Positions 43,597 to 56,600 of a DNA stretch of 64,000 nt are shown here, piece by piece. Numbering within the stretch: the first letter of the stretch is position 1; each line of letters opens with the position of its first letter. A program made the translations under genes and the position numbers. A model generated the notes under the pieces. That model was not told the origin of the DNA. It searched no databases and saw nothing but the letters and a program-made list of their open reading frames with translations. The DNA is from Uranotaenia lowii (lineage: Eukaryota; Arthropoda; Insecta; Diptera; Culicidae). The DNA is taken from contig NW_026597155.1 of assembly GCF_029784155.1 (NCBI RefSeq), positions 1-64,000 of the forward strand, read 5' to 3'.

Positions 43597-45499
43597 CAGG
43601 GCTAGAAGTTGGTCACTTTTTAGTAACTTTGTCACTTTTTTCAGGCTGGTCACTCAAAAGTTACTTTTTTTGAAATTGGGTCCCTAAAGTCACTATTTTG
43701 TATATAATTTTTTTACAACTGAGCTTATTTTTTAAAACTTTTTCTACTCATTAAAAACATTATATTGTTTCACGACAAGTGGTATGTATTAATTAGTTTA
43801 TTATTAGGTTATTCGTTTATTATTTTTTTGACGGGGGAGAGGGAACCTTTTCCTTTCGAGTCCTGTGGGAATTCACACGACCTAAATTGAGAGAATGGCT
43901 CAGTTTCAGTAAGGAAGCATTATGTATATGGATGACAATTGGAATTTAAACAAAAATAGTTTTTCGCCTAAAAATATTTAGTTTTTTGTTTATTTGTGAC
44001 ACTTGACATTTGACGTTTTGACATTCGTGTCAAGAAAAAACATTTCCTAGTTAAAGTGACACTATTACAACATGTTTAACCAAGATTTGATGTGTTATGA
44101 CTTTTAAAGCTTGAATTTGTTAAAAATAATTCTCAACTTGATTTAAAAAAATCAATCAAAATCTGTACAGTGCACTAAATCATATGGCAGGAAACATTCC
44201 ATGCTTTCAATGCTCTTGGTTGTATTAAATGGAAGGTAAACTTGTGAACTCAATTGAATCGAAAATATCAGATATTTCATTTCTAAGTTCCCTTATTTCT
44301 AGACATTTTCGAATCATTTGAAAGATTGGTAGATATACATAGATTCCAAATTCATTTTGAAGTTTTCGATAACTTTTAGTAATTTTTGTACCTTTTTAAA
44401 GGTTTACTGATATATTTTCTACAATATGCCAATAGGTGTTTCTTGGATGGAAACAATGTTTCTGAGGTGTTTCTTGGATCTGTAAATTTTTTAAAGAAAT
44501 TGTCGTGTTAAATCATTTATGAATATTTTTTTAAATTCCTTTCTGTTTGAACATCATTTTTTTCTAGTAAATCTTTCTAATGATTGATATGTGAATCATG
44601 CAATCAAGTCTGCAGTGAATCTCTTAGGAAATGTTCCATTTTTGTTAGTAAATTCTTTTTGAGTTAGTTTTAAATTTGAAAAATTATATTCTACCTTGAA
44701 GATTAGTCTCGTAAAATTATTTAGCCTCTTTTGTGTTATTATCATCTTAAGTCAATTTTTTCGCTAAGCTTCTTTAAGTCATTGTCAATCTTCTTTCAAC
44801 ATTTTGTTCTTTATCTTTTTTCAAACCTCTATCATTGTTTTGCCACTTTTTCATGAGGACCTACCAATTTTTAATTTCATGACTCTTTCGTGAAATGAAA
44901 TTTCTATAAATGTAAATCTTAACTTAATTTCAAGTGAATTCTTTATACTTTTCGTTAAACATGTGCTGATTTTTTATCTGCATTTGTAGATCTCTCACAT
45001 ATAGAAAATTTGCTGAAAATTTCAGTTTCTGTAAATTTATTTCGAATTGTTAACTTTAAAAATTTTAGACTTTTTCAACTGTTTTAGTGACATTGAAAAA
45101 ATTCTGATGGTGTATACACTATAGAATGAATTTTCAAAATTTGTGGGTTTTTTTTTTTCAAAGAAAATGGATAATCTCGAAGTTTTTGCCGGGCTTAGTT
45201 GTTCTAGTTTTACAGTAAGATCTTTTGGTTCCCTACCATTGTTTCTTTAGAACTTTAGGATTCTGCGATCGCTATTCTTAAATTATCTAAGCTCATTTAA
45301 AATGTTCCTCTTTTGTCCAACATATTCCAAAAAACGTTTTTCAATTAACAGAATTGTCTTTAAAGCGTTTTGTTTTAATTTTTATTGTCATTTTTTTTAG
45401 TTAGTTTTCGTCTTGATCTGGTTACTAATTTTACCCTAATTTCACTACAAAGTAACTATTTTGCCCTACTTTTTTACCGTATGGTCGCTTCTAGCCCTG
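43597..45499. mobile_element. Non-autonomous DNA transposon, CAGGGCTAGAAG ends
   Basis: The left end starts CAGGGCTAGAAG (43597) and the right end is its exact 12-bp complement (45488-45499). TATACG flanks both ends (43591-43596 and 45500-45505). CAGGG ends suggest the hAT group, which normally makes 8-bp duplications; only 6 bp match here. Both ends also carry GTCACTTTTT or AGTAACT words. The 1.9-kb interior is AT-rich with no transposase ORF. Confidence 0.65.
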
Positions 45500-45505
45500 T
45501 ATACG

Positions 45506-48500
45506 GCTAAATTTTAGATAAGATAAAAAAAAATTAAGAAAATGTTCACGACGATATTTTTTTCTGTATTGTATCTCCTTGTTCTGAAAAGTTATACGGT
45601 TATTTGGATAAAAAAAAAAGAAAAAAAAATTGTTTTGACATCGATATTCTGCATATTTGTGTATAAAATGAAGCATTCCATTCAACCTTGTTCAAATATA
45701 AATAATTTACAGTTACAAAATATATCATAAAAAATATTCATTATCCTTAAACATCATGTGCAACTTTTAAACAAACGGATAAACTGCAACCTATAAATGA
45801 TGCTAAAAATACAATTTTTAGTAAAATTTACAAATATTTGATAAAAACGATTTATGTTATTTTGGTTATTCACAGATGGCTGAAAATGAAATATGAGAAT
45901 TCAATTATGCTTCGATAGATGAATTTAAATAATCAAACTCTATATGAGGAATGAATGAAATATATAAACAATGTATATAATAACTTTGCAAATGTATTCT
46001 TCATACGGGAGTCCGATCTGGAATGATTTTTTTTGCTGTTAGTTAAAAAGAAACATGATTATATGATTTTGAAAAAAAATCTTTTTGTTGACTATCTTTA
46101 ACACTAATGCGTAAAACATAACCATTTCCTTGCTGTTTTTGTCAATTTATGTCCAAATACTTCTTTGAAAAGATACAGACATTTAGTAATACCATTATCA
46201 AGGAAATCTAAATTAATTCCTGAAAGAAGGGGAAATTTAATTATGGATGTCTCGCATCCCCTCGCACAGTCTTGTCCTAAATATAGAGTAATTGAATCAA
46301 GGATTTGGTGCTAAGAAATTTTAATTAAGTAATGTCAATTGAATTACATCAGATGCTACAGAAAATATTAAATAGACGATAGGCTGAGCGCTGAAAAAAA
46401 AAAATGAAGAAACAACACCGTAATCTGCAAATGACGACACTAATTCAACAAAGGTGGAGAATAAATTATTCATATTAATTACAAGGCGTTCATGTTTTGA
46501 TCTATAATTAGCACAACTTTCCACTGTTTGAATTTTGGGCAATTTTACCAGCAACTCACCCATTATACAAGGTTCAGAAAAAAATAACTGATTCCGAATT
46601 TGCGTACTCAAAAATAATTTGTATGGCTGAAACGATCAATTTATGAACATCGAGAAAAAAGAAAATGGAATTGAAATATGTACAAAAATTAAGAGACATT
46701 TCAATAACATATCATAGACAAATATCGTATATAGGATGTAAACTGTAACAAAAAGTTCCATTAATAATTGAATATATTTTGTTTTTCAATCAGCCAAATC
46801 CCTGATATTTAACCTGCGGAACAATATTTATTAATAAAAAGCAACTGTCTCGAAGAAATCGATGGTTTAATGCCATGAAGCTGGAAAAAACAAGTAAACA
46901 ATTAAAACGATTTAAGAAAGCAGAGAAAATTTTGAATACGAGACATTAACTCGTCTAAAGGTAAAAAAATGTACTCATTTATTATTTGCTGTTTAATATG
47001 ATATTTGATTTTTATCTAATGTTTTATGATGATATTATTATAATTTTCGAACCATTATAATGTTACTTTTGTACAACGAGGCGATCCCAAGTTTGAATAT
47101 AGACGTCAGCGCTGCGGTAGAATTAATACATAATATAATCCTTGGAAAAATAAATTCTGAAAAGCAAACTTCCGTTGGATGCATATTTTTCACATGTAAC
47201 ATTCTGACATTTTCTACTTTTCGGTGCCTAACTTATTTTAAATTTTTTGTATGCCATTATTTGGTAGAAACATCAAGTTCACTCTAAAAAACATGTATAT
47301 AGTAAAAATAATTAAAATATTAATCGCAATGAGACGGTAGACACCAGAATACCTCACATATCAAAATGTAACATGTGACGATTATGCATCCAGCAGCATA
47401 AAGAACATATAGCTAACATTTTTCAGAAAAAAAGAACTGTGATGATTGCATAGAGACATTTTCCTGAAAAAAATTTTATTCTGTATGTTATTGGGTTTGT
47501 TACGCAAAACAAATGAATCATCAAGAAGTAAATCTTAACTAACATGGTGAAGTAACAAATATTGCAAAAAAGCAAAAAACCGTGATACAGAAAGATCTTT
47601 TTTTCCAAAAAGATAATTCTGTATCATAGTAGACACATTTTCCTGAAAAAAACATTATTATTATTCTGTCTATTCATGGGTATGTTACGTGAAACAAATT
47701 AATACTGAAGAAGTAAACCCTAAATAACATGATAAAGTAAAAATAGTTGAAAAATCGTGCTACAGAAAAATTTCTTTGTCCAAAAAATAATACATAATGT
47801 GATAGATGTATCTCATAAACACACGTCAAAAATCATTTGCTACTTCAGTTATGTTTAACAATTTAACATGTACAATTGAACATTTAACTACTTAGGTGGC
47901 GCAAGAGGAACAAGTTATGACGAAGCAGTAAACCAGACGTCTCCTTTGTTCTTATACAGTAACTGAGAAAAGTAATAAATCATAATTAAAATAATCGAAT
48001 ATTAATGTGATCATATTGTTGTCATAAATGGTAATATCTAGTAATGAACAACAATAGAACATGAATGAACAACAAAGAACATAATGATATCAAAGAAGGT
48101 CATAATTGATCAATACTTAGCTTATCCATTCCATCCAGCGAGTGCAAGTCCTCATCATCATCAAGTATCAGCATCAAGCAATGTACAAAGCTACCACACT
48201 CCGCTTGCTTTTTTTTCATTCATACCTCTATTCACCACTTTCATTCGTGATTTTCACCACCTTTTTGATGTGTGGGTGCAATGTGCTATTTCCTTCTTCC
48301 AACAATTACCACTACAAATCAAACACTCCCGCCCTCGCTCCGATATGTAAATGCTAAATGTTAAACGCACTTTTATTGTCAATCAGTTTTCAGTCTTCTA
48401 CATTTTCTCTCAGATTGTTCAGTAATTTACCGAAACTCCGTCCAAGAATCCCCTGTACTGATAGGCTTTTTAGAACGACAATAATTTTGAATCGAACACC

Positions 48501-48987
48501 TTTTTTTTCCTGCGGGCCGCCCAAGAGAACATAACATGTCTTTACCATTTTTGCTACTATATTCACTAATGAATGGCGCAATATTTTCCTCACACAATTT
48601 TATCTCTTCCCGTTTCATTCAATTCAAACTAATTTCCATCCATCACTGTAATAGCTGCCAAGTTTCATTCAAATGCACTCCATAATTTCGTTGGATTCGG
48701 AAATGCTTCATAATTAAACTTATTTATTTAACAGATCACTGCTAGAAATCGGCCCCGCATCAAATCAGACGCCATTTTTTCCGAAATACCATTCAACCAA
48801 ATTCACAATTTAAAACCACTTAATTGACATAACTTGTCACGACATGGGAATTCAGTATCCAAAAAAATGCACATTTATTAATACACTCGGACATGTTGAA
48901 CGGATAACTGCTCTGTTTTCTAGACAACTGCGAACAAAACACGGAGCACCAAAACCGACGAACCGCGCTGCTCGACATCCCTCACGC
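45506..48987. other. Unassigned AT-rich sequence
   Basis: No gene was recognised. Positions 47454-47800 contain two diverged copies of a unit of about 180 bp sharing ACATTTTCCTGAAAAAAA and other words. The frame at 48084-48350 starts with a His/Pro/Ser-rich stretch, but the rest of it and its context do not support an exon. Confidence 0.4.
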
Positions 48988-49956
48988 GAATGGCACAAAA
49001 AAGATGCAAAAATGGTACAGAAATGATTCGAATATGGCACAAAAAAGACACAAAAATGACACAACAACGAAACAAGAATGATAACAAAATAAAGCAAAAT
49101 TATTCAAAAAAGACACAAATTGACATGAATGACACAAAAATTACACAGAAACGACAAAAAATGACCCAAATGACATTCATCTAATGATTCACAATGACAC
49201 AAAAAAGACACAAACATGATTCAAAAACGACACAAACATGGCACAAAAATGACACAGAAATGGCACAAAAATGGCAATAAAATCACACGAAAATGACACA
49301 AAAATTACACAAAAGTAACAAAACCTATAAAAAACTGACTGAAATTTTACAAGAATAGTTCAAAAATGGCACACAAATAAAATGAAAATGGCTCTAAAAT
49401 AATACGAAAATGTCTCAAAATGAAACAAAAAAAATAAAAATCACAAATAAATGACTCAAAAATATCACAAAACTAACACCAAAATGATACAAATACAATA
49501 CTAAAACGACACTAAAATGACACCAAAATGACAATAAATGACTCAAAAAATGACATAAAGTTGAAGAAAAATTACCTAAATAACAATTGACAAGCACAAT
49601 GACACAAACATGACACGAAAACGACACAAAATGATAGAAAAATGGCACAAAAATGGCACAAAAATTACACAGAAATAACATAAAAAAGACAAAACACTAT
49701 GCAAAACTGACTTAAAAAAGATACAAAAATAGTTCTGAATTTAAACACAAATAAAAAGAATATCACATTACAGTGATACAGAAATGCCACAAAAATGAGA
49801 CACAAATCAAAAATATTGGAAAAAAGGAAAAAAGGTAAAATTATCCTAAAATCGTACGAAAATGATACAAAAGTCTTACGAAAATTATATGTAAAGATAC
49901 TAAAGTGAAATAATAACCCAAAAATGGCATAAAAACGGCATCAAAATGACAAAATC
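48988..49956. repeat. A-rich satellite, block 3
   Basis: Same ACACAAAAATGAC-type units and same orientation as block 2. It opens with GGCACAAAAAAGATGCAAAA, which also occurs near the end of block 2 (about 42981-43000). Interrupted at 49965 by a DNA transposon. Confidence 0.75.
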
Positions 49957-50072
49957 GTATAAACCAGAAGCGAGAAAGCTTTTGAACCCACGAACCGATT
50001 TGAATTTGAAATTTTTGTGGCGAGCCGCACTGAAAATAAAATTAATTAATAACTAGCAAAACTTAACCTATA

Positions 50073-51047
50073 GGGGAGAATGAGGATACTTGATCCCTGG
50101 GGATACTTGATTCCTTAGCTATATCTCGAAACTGGAATGTCTTACAAAGATCAAATGTTCTAGAAAAATGTGCCAAAATGAGCAAAATAACAATGCGTGT
50201 AGTTTAAAAAATTTTAACAAAATAATTATTCGAGTAATTGAACTTTTTTTGAAAAATTTCACAAAATGTAACTTGAAGATCTTTTTTCATCACTTTCAAA
50301 TGTTCCTTACATGGGAAAATTATGAAAAAAATATTTGTTCCAATGAATCAATCGTTCGAGCGTAGAATGAACTTCATAATGCCATATTCTCAAAGCAATG
50401 GATATCTCTCAACTTTTTTCAGAAAAAGTTTTCTAACATGTTGATTATGGGTATAATTGATCCCCTAGAGTTGGGTACAATTGATCCCCCTTCCAAACGG
50501 CATATTCTTCTACTGAATTGATCGTTATGATTGCTGATCACGAAATTACTGATATATATCCAAAAACTAATATTTATCAAACAATTGTCTGAACAAAAGA
50601 CCCAAAATAATTAATTTTCTCTTAATTATAAAAAATTGCGCCTCTAAGTATGCAATGTTATTAGCGTTCATACAAAGTTATAGAATTTTCTTCTTATGTC
50701 TGCTATAAATTGTGAAATGAGAACAAACATGACCAAAATAGTCAATTAACATTCTATCTTGGGGTTTTGTTTGATTTTTATACAAGGATTAGGGCTTCCT
50801 GAATAAAAGATCAAGTCTCCTTCAATAGGGGATCAAGTCTCCCCTAACTTCAGAAAAATCACAATTTTTTTACTCCCACGAAAATGCTTCTAGTTCATCA
50901 ACGGGTTTGAGTATCGTTCTAATTTTTGGAGTATAGAAACTTGAAGTTACAAGCTGTTAGAAAATGTCAAAGACGGCGAGTTGCTAAATTTTTCCAGAAA
51001 GATATGGTGAAAATAAGAAAAGGGGATCAAGTATCCCCACTCTCCCC
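50073..51047. mobile_element. TA-flanked MITE with repeated TTGATCCC words
   Basis: TA (50071-50072 and 51048-51049) flanks GGGGAGA...TCTCCCC. The inverted termini, counted with the TA, match at 27 of about 29 positions. The interior repeats GATACTTGATCCC/GGGGATCAAGT words at least five times, such as near 50455-50490 and 50800-50840. Non-coding; nested in the hAT-like element. Confidence 0.75.
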
Positions 51048-52380
51048 TAAACAATTTTTGACAAAATCAATTCTGAAAATGGAAAGATAAAACGATAAGG
51101 TTTAAGAAAACTAAAATTTTAAACACATTTTTCATGCAAGGTGGACAATACTACCCAAAATCGAATAGCTACACCACTTGAAATATTTTGATCATTTTAT
51201 ATTAATCTTAATTTTCAAATTGATATGTACTGTATCCCTTTGATATTAAAAACGAAATTTTTGAAGAACATCACTGTCTATTCAGCTTAGGACGTTAAAT
51301 TGTTATTGATCATTAATTCCTTTTTTCTGTGAGTATTTTCGAAAATTTCTTCCACAACAATTTGGCCTCGATCTTTTCACTTACAAACGGTGAAAACATT
51401 GTGATTTTAAATTAGAATTTTCGTGTAGGAGCATGCATCGAGATGTTAAACAAGGTTGTAAAAATCATAGAAAACCCAAAATTTTTTGTGCTGGGTCATG
51501 CCGATAAAAAATCTAAAATCGTTCACTCAGGATTTATTCACTTGTTAATTTTTTTGCCGATATTTGAGTGTTCATAGAACTAACCTTTTTACGAAATTTG
51601 TCAAATAAATCAAATTATAAAAATATATCTGCTGAATATTTCTATCGTATAAGTGTATCATTGCTTGGAATGAAAAAAAAAAATGAATTTGCTAACAGAT
51701 TTCAAAATACCTGTGATCATCTTTAGATTTTCGATTTTTCATTGGCTATTCCAACTCGCTTTTTGAGATTTTGATCTTGAAGGTGATAGCACTGACCATA
51801 CTGACTGGACACTCGATTTGGTTTGTTGGATAATTTTTTTCAACAGTACGGCATATCGATTCCAGGGTGCGCATCGATCGATTTGAAGAAATGCTAACCC
51901 AGTTAGAAAGTGCCACCCAATTTTGAAAAAAAGCAATTTTTACAATTAAATCGGGCTAAACAGGAGCATTTTTCCTACAGGGCATTTTTTGCCAAATTTT
52001 GCAGGTTCGCCACCTACTGTCTTAAACCTGCAAAATTCGACAAAAAAATTAGCCAGAAAATGGTCGAATTTTTGTTCTTAGTGTCATGTCAGTGTGATCA
52101 GTGGTGGTAGTTTTAATTTTATATTAGGCAAGTAAAAATAATGTTATACTGATGTTTTTAAAAGAACACAATAAATGCTCAAAATGCTAGGAAAAAGTTA
52201 GATATATGAATGATTGAGGGGTAAATGCAGCTCCAAACAAATGAAGTGCATAATTGTTCACATTACTGACACACCATTCTTTTGGTTTAGTACTTATATG
52301 TACCTACTATTATTTCATACTAAAAATTAATAATCTATCGTAGAAACAGTGATATTCAAAAAGTAAAAAAAAAATAAATT
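51048..52380. other. Interior of hAT-like element, no gene
   Basis: AT-rich; frames of 60-70 codons show no motif. Confidence 0.4.
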
Positions 52381-52463
52381 CAATCTGAGAAATGCTCCGC
52401 GGGCCGCACAAGACGGTCTCGTGGGCCGCATGAGGCCCGCGGGCCGCGGGTTGCTCATCCCTG

Positions 52464-52805
52464 GTAAAACTATATAAAACCCACTTGAAAATTATTCAAA
52501 AAGGGTTCTAAAACGACACAAAAATAACATGACAATGATACAGAAATCTCACAAAAATGATACACAAAACAGACAAAAAAAAAGTGGACAGAAATAACAC
52601 AGAAATTATTCATAAAAAGAAACAAAAAATGTACTAAAACGATACAAAAATAAACAAAAATGATACCAAAAAATACGAAATGAAATATAAAAACATACAA
52701 AGTGATACAAATATTACACAAAAAGTACACGAAAATGTCACAAAAATGAAACAGGTACTAACACGAAAAAAATGAAATAAATAACACAAACTACCTACTT
52801 CTAAA
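52464..52805. repeat. A-rich satellite, block 4
   Basis: Resumes directly after the hAT-like element with the same units, so blocks 3 and 4 were one array. Confidence 0.75.
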
Positions 52806-53994
52806 GAATGCAAAAGTAACAAGAAATTGGAAATACATAGTTATTTTTAAAATCAGTTCTTATAACTAAGGTATAACCTGTTTCTTTTTTCCCAAGGATT
52901 TTAAACCAAATATGTTTATTTATGCCGAAGATACATACCTAAAATATACCATGTGTCATTTTTCAAGAAAAATTGCTGATTATAATGTTGATTAACAACC
53001 ATTAGCCGGGGCAACCTTCAAAGTTCAACTCTGCAATGACGCAAATCCTTGGGTATATTGAAACTGTCATCGTTTTCCTCAAAGCCCTAAAAGAACAGAT
53101 TTATAGGTTAAAATTTTCAATTCTTAAATGTAGCAGCTTTAGCGCAACCTACAGTCGAGCGATAACTTTTCCACGAATGCATAAATCACAAGTGAAAGAC
53201 TTAAATGGGAGGAAATAAAAGAAAAAGTTCTCCGGGCTTTCTTTCTTACCCATTCTGCGGCAATGAAAATAAATAAAAAAAAAAGAAAATCATGCAAAAG
53301 AATTTTTCTCGAGCATCAAGCATCTTGGAATGCGGTAACCGCCCCGGCCGCTTGTTTGGTAACTTGCATGCTCCCAAACTTTGGCAGACCCCGAAAGGTT
53401 TTCTCATTATGTTGTTGATATGTGTGGTTAAAGTGGTTAGTGGAGAGAAGTTTTTTTTCCGATGGGTTACGGGGTGGATGTTTTGCTACAAACTTGCGGT
53501 CGAGAGTCTGGAATGAAAGAGGACTTGTTCTGTTTTTTTACTGCAGTTATTATATTCTTATGGTTTGGAATAAATTAGTTGCTTTTTAAGAAGCTAATGG
53601 GAGTTATAACATTTAAACTATGATGTTGGTATGATGAGTTTTTTTTAGTTATTTTGTAGTGGCCCACCACATTCCCCCACACCATGGGGCTCCCCGCCGC
53701 CACGCGCACCTTTTATTCAAACCATTGTTTTTAAAGATTCTAACTGAAGCATTGGGGAGTTCTGATTCAAAAAATTACTTAACAGTGTTGGAGGTGATCT
53801 GCGATTTCATTTAAGTTTATGTGATATTTTCAAGATTCAATAACATTTAATTGGAACTCAGGTTTTAAAAAATTAAATAGATCGAAAAGAACTAATCTGT
53901 TAAGGCTACGATGATTTTATGAGTTCATTCTATTTTCTGGAAATTGTAATGTAAATATACCTCGAAACCTTAAAAAATATTGCTGGAAATGGCT
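52806..53994. other. Unassigned sequence
   Basis: No gene was recognised. Frames at 53036-53516 are short and unsupported. Confidence 0.4.
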
Positions 53995-54300
53995 GATAAA
54001 TCGTCATATCTAATCAGTCGAGGCGAGTTTACGATCGAGAGGCCTAAACCGTCGCCTGCTCCCAATGATCCTCAAGCATGGTCACTCAGTACCGTTTTGG
54101 CCTGATTACTCAAAGGACACGATCGCTTGATACCAATCCAACAAAGTCCAGATGCTACCGAATTAGATTAATCTGCCTATCGAAAATCTATCGAAAACGT
54201 TGCAAAAGCTGGAGTCTTCGATCGAAAATTCGATCACTGACCTACCATTGCATTGACTGGAATGTTTTTTTTTATTGAATCGCTGTAAAAGAAGACTAAA
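53995..54300 (+). pseudogene. Tc1/mariner transposase 3' fragment, degenerate
   Basis: About 300 bp correspond to the C-terminal third of the transposase relic at 8985-9660. Shared blocks include ACTCAAAGGACACGAT, CTATCGAAAA-CG-T and TTGACTGGAAT followed by TTGAATC and AAAAGAAGAC. Stops and frame changes break it. Everything upstream of the C-terminal part is missing or unrecognisable. Confidence 0.5.
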
Positions 54301-55125
54301 AAGAAAATAAATGCTAAACAAAATTGGTTTTGCTCCTTCATTGTGTTTATTGTTTATATTTACTGTTCATTTTAAATCTTGATTAGACGTAATGGAACAC
54401 CCTATATGTAAAACCAAACTCCAGGTCATAAATAGTCATTTGCCAATCGTTGTCCCCTGACCCATCGTTGCACAGAACGACTTAAATGGTACATATTTCA
54501 GCTGTTTTTCGGCTTTTTCCCAAAAATCAATCCTGAATCATGTTAATTGGAATGTTTACTGATGAAATAAAGCTTTATACGATATTTTCTGCTGTAAAAT
54601 ATGCATCTAACGACAGTTTCGAATTTTCTTGTTTTTCGCGTGGTTTTTAAGATCATTGTTTAACAAACCCTCAGATTCCTTATACGATAAATAAGGTTCT
54701 ACTTCAGGATAAAACATTTTTAGTAGATATCGGTTTTCTTTAGGAAACGTTTGTTGAACAGTTTTAACACTGTGATTTTTAAAAAAAAAATTACGATCCA
54801 TACATATCCAGAGAAAATATCGGATCGTGCAACAATTGGTCCGCACAATCTCCTACTGCCCCATTGCTTGTTGTAAATAAGTCCGCTGCAAGATTTGTTT
54901 GGAAATTTCAAATTTATAAATCTTTATACCTCCAATAACTTTGTTTGGATGTTTTTACTGCTAGAAAAGCTATGAAAAAAATGGAAGCAATTTGTTGAGT
55001 CCGGAATTAGCGCAACGTGTGTTGATTTTGTAAGGAGGTTTGAACGGAAAATCAAAATGTTCGGGAGTATGACATTTGGCATAAAGCCATTTGTCACTTA
55101 TACCCCTTTGGCTCAGAGGGTCAAA
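54301..55125. other. Unassigned AT-rich sequence
   Basis: No gene, RNA or flanked repeat was recognised. Confidence 0.4.
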
Positions 55126-56600
55126 AAATATTTTATTTATCTATTTATTTATTGATGTCTTTGACTGGGTTGTCATACAGACCATAAGTATTAATGTGAT
55201 CTTAAATTAGGTTATGAAGTTGACTTAAAATTAGGTTTCATCACGAATCAAACATTTAAATTTTGCTTTGGATACATTGAAGTCGAACAAATAAGAAACA
55301 TCATTAAAGACTTGGCAGCATCGTTGTAGTGGATGATTTTCGCCGAATACTGTTCTGCTTCTTGGTACCCAGAAAAGAGTCTGGTGACGAAGTTGTCGAT
55401 CTGGAGCGTGTAGGTTCAAAGAGCAAAGCAGTTGCGGACAATCGATAGCATTCGTAATGGTATCATAGACGAACATTCGTTGTAGATAAGTTCTCCTTTG
55501 ACTCAGCGACGTCAATGATAATAGACCACGTCTATCGGAGTACGGTGGCAATCGAAAGGGATCTCGCCAAGGCAGATGACGCAATGCGAAACGGAGAAAT
55601 CTTTTCTGGACCCTCTCAATTCTTTCTATGTGAACGGCATGATACGGTGTCCAAACTGTGCGGCGTATTCCAAGACACTGCGTATGAGCGAGCAGAACAC
55701 AGTCTTTAGAGCATAAGGGTCTTTGAAACTCGAAGTAATTTCTTTCTAATGTAGTGTCGCGGAACGAGTAGTCGAAGGCAATTGAAGATCTGGTTCTGAA
55801 AAAGCTTATACATTTACACTTATCGGCATTCACTTTCATTCCATTTGTTTCACACCAGAGGAATAACCTTTCTATATCCTCTTGAAGCGCTGCGCAATCC
55901 ACAATTGAGTCAATTACTCTGTAGAATTTCAGGTTATCAGCATACAGAATCTTTGATGACTTAAGACAGGTTGCCAAGTCATTTACAAAAAGCACAAAGA
56001 TAAGCGGGCCTAAATGACTTCCTTGTGGGACTCCAGACGGCATGTTGAACACCGAGGAATGTGTTCCACGGATGTTTATGAATTCTTGGCGATTTATCAG
56101 GTACGAGTGCAGCCATCTGGTTGCCCATGTAGGAAAACCATAGCGCTCTAGTTTCATCACAGCAATGCTGTGGGGTGCTGTTTCGAAGGCTTTGGCGAAG
56201 TCAATGTATACTTTTCTTAACGAAACCGTGCTGGAATTTGGTAATTATCGGAATAGCTGCAGAATAAAACCTTTCATATATCAAAACTTAAAGAACTTTG
56301 GAAAAGGAGCAGAGAATTGATATTGGTCAGTAGTTCTCAACACGGTGAGCGTTTCCAGACTTATGAATTGGAGATATTGCAGCCATTTTCCAAAGGCTTG
56401 GAAAAACACATTCAGAAATCGATCGGTTAAATATCATACTGAGCGGTGTGGCAAGAGAAGCAGCGAGTTTTGTTGCCAACGACGATGGAATTCCATCCGG
56501 ACCGGGCCCTTTCGACGGGTCTAGGTTACTTAAAACATTGAAAATCTCTAGGGCAGTTAAATGAGGCTGTGGCAGTCTAATGTCATAGTTCATTCTATGG
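55126..56600 (-). mobile_element. 5'-truncated non-LTR retrotransposon
   Basis: Only the reverse transcriptase part and the 3' end survive. On the minus strand the coding remains are followed by a short tail of A/T tandem words (ATAAATAAATAGATAAAT, 55127-55157). Such tails are typical of CR1/Jockey-type elements that insert by target-primed reverse transcription, and 5' truncation is their usual fate. No target duplication was found. Confidence 0.75.
55231..56593 (-). pseudogene. Jockey/CR1-type reverse transcriptase, broken
   Basis: The N-terminal part (56593-56327) carries the RT signature LDPSKGPGPDGIP and ...MAAISPIHKSGN...VENY. After about 160 bp the frame resumes with IDFAKAFETAPH. It continues for over 300 codons (to 55231) through GVPQGSHLGPLIFVLFVNDL, the active site, and a C-terminal tail rich in RR, FLR and LHAP. 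The active-site box reads YADN (codons 55933-55944) where catalytic enzymes have YADD. Between QHGF and IDFAKAF about 30 codons usual in this family are missing and the frame changes. The endonuclease and ORF1 are absent. Both the Asn and the deletion rule out activity. Clade placement (Jockey, CR1 or a neighbour) is from motif style only. Confidence 0.85.

Larger units (their letters stand above)
49965..52463. mobile_element. hAT-like non-autonomous element inside satellite
   Basis: The right end (complement) reads CAGGGATGAGCAACCCGCGG, a typical hAT terminus, followed by GGCCGC-rich subterminal words. The left end CAGAAGCGAG at 49965 is a decayed match with a nearby GCCGCAC word. Flanks GTATAAAC and GTAAAACT are only an approximate 8-bp duplication. 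Satellite lies on both sides. No transposase is encoded. A TA-flanked MITE is nested within it. Confidence 0.6.

Noticed and set aside
48084..48350. 88-codon frame with a His/Pro/Ser-rich start as a host exon
   Set aside because: No splice-site pair, no domain, and an overlapping alternative frame is equally open.
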